DNA of 6,105 bases, taken from NCBI GenBank assembly GCA_009843725.1, contig VYCX01000378.1, positions 1 to 6,105 of the forward strand, in the 5' to 3' direction. This document shows positions 4,522 to 6,105 of the stretch, piece after piece (positions within the stretch are counted from its first letter, which is position 1; each line of letters opens with the position of its first letter). Source of the DNA: Boseongicola sp. SB0675_bin_26. Its GTDB lineage: Bacteria; Pseudomonadota; Alphaproteobacteria; Rhodobacterales; Rhodobacteraceae. The position numbers and the translations under genes were made by a program. The notes beneath the pieces were generated by a model. It was not told the origin of the DNA, ran no database searches, and saw nothing but the letters and a program-made list of their open reading frames with translations.

Positions 4522-6105
4522 GTCGACCTGTCCTCGGACACGGCCCGCCCCGCTCGTCCCGTCGTGGAGTCTTCAAGAACCATGTCGCTCGCCTTTTCGC
4601 CAATCATGATTGTCGGCGCATTCGTGTTGCCCGAAACGATGTTCGGCATGATCGAGGCATCCGCCACGCGAAGGCCGCCGATCCCGTGCACACACAGCCT
4701 GGAATCAACCACTGACATCGAGTCGTCGCCCATCTTGCAGGTGCCTGTCGGGTGGTAGATCGTCGTGGACGTGCTGCGCGCCCAGTCAAGAACCGCCTCG
4801 TAGTCGTCCACCGCCACGTTCGCCCCGGGCGTGTACTCCCCGGCGATGACCTCGGCAAGCGGGCTTTGGCTCGCGATCCTGCGTGCGATGCGAATGCCCT
4901 CGACGATCGTGTCCTGGTCGGTCCTTGTGGCGAGGTAGTTCGGGTGGATCTCCGGGTGGTCCCGCATGTCGCCGGAACGCAGGCGAATCTCGCCACGACT
5001 TTCCGGCCTGAGCTGAAGGACGCTTGCGGTGAAGGCATTGAAGCCGTGCGGCTGGTTGATCCTTTCCGACGCGCTGAAGGGCTGGATGTGGAACTGGATG
5101 TCCGGCGTGGCGAGATCAGGTCGCGTCTTCAGGAATGCAGTGCCCAGGCTCGCTGCCATTGTCATGGGGCCGGAACGCGTCGCCACGTAACGAAGCGCAA
5201 TCAGGCATTGTTTTGCGAAGCTGTTGATCTCGGTGTTGATGGTCGACAGGCTCGTCCTGTAGACTGGCCGGGCCTGAAGGTGGTCCTGGAGATTTTTCCC
5301 GACGCCCGGCAGATCCGCCACTACCTTGATTCCCTGGGCGCGAATCTCGTCTGCGGCGCCGATCCCCGAGACCATGAGAACCTGCGGAGAGGCCACGGAA
5401 CCGGCCGCAAGAATGACCTCGCAACCCGCGCGGACAGTCATGGTCCGTCCCTTGTGCCGCACCTTGACACCAGTCACGCGGCGTTCGTCAAAGTCCAGCG
5501 CCTCGACCAGGCATTCCGTCAGGACGCTCAGGTTGGCACGACGCATGGCCGGCCGGAGATACGCAACGGCCGCAGAGCAGCGCCGCCCGTTCCTGAGCGT
5601 CAGCTGGAAATGGCCGACGCCTTCCTGCGTTGCTCCGTTGTAGTCAGCGTTGGCCGGGTAGCCTGCATTCACGGCCGCTTCGACCCAACGATCGACAATC
5701 TCGCGCTGAACGGCCGAATCCGAGACACTGAGCGGCCCATCCCTCCCCCGGAGCGCCGCATCGCCGTCGCCATAGCTCTCCGACCGCTTGAAAAGAGGAA
5801 GGACGTCGTCCCAGCCCCAGCCGACATTGCCGAGCTGGCGCCAGTGATCGTAGTCCTCCGGTTGCCCGCGCACGTACAGAAGCCCGTTGATCGAGCTCGA
5901 TCCGCCAAGAACCTTGCCACGCGGCCACATGATCGAGCGCCCGTTGAGTCCCGGGTCCGGTTCCGTCCGGTAACACCAGTCCGTGCCCGGATTGCCCATG
6001 GTCTTGAAATATCCAACAGGAACGTGGATCCAGGGATTGGTGTCACGGCCACCCGCCTCGAGAAGCGCGACCGAATGCCTGCCGTCAGCGGACAACCTGT
6101 TCGCC
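4518..6105 (-). CDS. GMC-family FAD-dependent oxidoreductase (choline dehydrogenase-like), 5' end cut off
   Basis: This is a glucose-methanol-choline family flavoenzyme that oxidises an alcohol, with FAD as cofactor. 528 residues are visible. The frame is open to the window edge, reading ANRLSADGRHSVALLEAGG; the TTG at 6095 is an internal Leu codon, not a start. Only the first 20-30 residues, with the FAD-binding GxGxxG loop, should be missing. Both family signatures are present: PRGKVLGGSSSINGLLYVRG (visible 61-80) and AGSVASPQVLMVSGIG (234-249). The catalytic pair is His451 (in YHPTGTCKMG) and Asn493 (in GNTNAPT), and LPGVGKNLQDH (265-275) is typical. Relatives include choline, long-chain-alcohol and polyethylene-glycol dehydrogenases, and the motifs do not tell these apart. 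The stop codon (TGA, 4518-4520) overlaps the terC start by four bases, so the two genes are co-transcribed. The role with the TRAP transporter downstream is inferred only. Confidence 0.95.
   Translation of the reverse strand, partial: ANRLSADGRHSVALLEAGGRDTNPWIHVPVGYFKTMGNPGTDWCYRTEPDPGLNGRSIMWPRGKVLGGSSSINGLLYVRGQPEDYDHWRQLGNVGWGWDDVLPLFKRSESYGDGDAALRGRDGPLSVSDSAVQREIVDRWVEAAVNAGYPANADYNGATQEGVGHFQLTLRNGRRCSAAVAYLRPAMRRANLSVLTECLVEALDFDERRVTGVKVRHKGRTMTVRAGCEVILAAGSVASPQVLMVSGIGAADEIRAQGIKVVADLPGVGKNLQDHLQARPVYRTSLSTINTEINSFAKQCLIALRYVATRSGPMTMAASLGTAFLKTRPDLATPDIQFHIQPFSASERINQPHGFNAFTASVLQLRPESRGEIRLRSGDMRDHPEIHPNYLATRTDQDTIVEGIRIARRIASQSPLAEVIAGEYTPGANVAVDDYEAVLDWARSTSTTIYHPTGTCKMGDDSMSVVDSRLCVHGIGGLRVADASIMPNIVSGNTNAPTIMIGEKASDMVLEDSTTGRAGRAVSEDRST
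4531..4535 (-). promoter_or_regulatory. Ribosome binding site of the terC-family gene, inside the GMC gene
   Basis: GAGGA on the minus strand lies 9 bases ahead of the ATG at 4521 and within the last codons of the GMC oxidoreductase. Together with the ATGA stop-start overlap it points to translation coupled to the upstream gene. Confidence 0.6.

Noticed and set aside
6093..6095. TTG start for the GMC oxidoreductase
   Set aside because: The frame continues to the window edge with ANRL, which is the usual sequence after the FAD-binding glycine loop. The TTG is therefore an internal Leu codon of a truncated gene.

Overview
This 6.1 kb window comes from a GC-rich bacterium (roughly 60% GC by eye). 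The gene content fits an alphaproteobacterium: an archaeal-type sulfopyruvate decarboxylase subunit, a complete TRAP transporter, a TerC-family membrane protein and a choline-dehydrogenase-like GMC flavoenzyme. That placement is an inference; no marker gene is present. There are six protein-coding genes, two of them cut by the window edges. I see no RNA gene, mobile element or CRISPR array.

Layout. On the plus strand, the left edge (1-539) carries the 3' part of a sulfopyruvate decarboxylase beta subunit gene (comE-like). It converges tail to tail, across only 24 bases, with a five-gene series on the minus strand. In order of transcription, from right to left, the series is: a GMC oxidoreductase (its 5' end lies beyond base 6105), a TerC-family protein, a TRAP solute-binding protein (dctP), the TRAP small permease (dctQ) and the TRAP large permease (dctM). 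The GMC stop overlaps the terC start (ATGA), and the dctQ stop overlaps the dctM start (TGATG). The gaps before dctP (84 bases) and before dctQ (146 bases) each hold a GC-rich hairpin that probably separates or tunes expression.

How the genes may work together. DctP would capture a small organic acid in the periplasm, DctQM would import it with Na+, and the GMC enzyme would oxidise an alcohol group. The TerC protein may handle metal (Mn) homeostasis. The binding protein resembles the 2-oxoacid-binding TakP/YiaO type, and the neighbouring decarboxylase acts on a sulfonated 2-oxoacid, so an organosulfonate substrate is an attractive but unproven idea. The most unusual detail is in the binding protein. 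The arginine that normally clamps the ligand carboxylate in this family appears to be serine, and cysteines cluster nearby, including a Cys-Cys pair next to the usual Glu-Trp ligand-site motif. Otherwise the region is an ordinary catabolic/transport locus. I found no evidence for a wholly new system.
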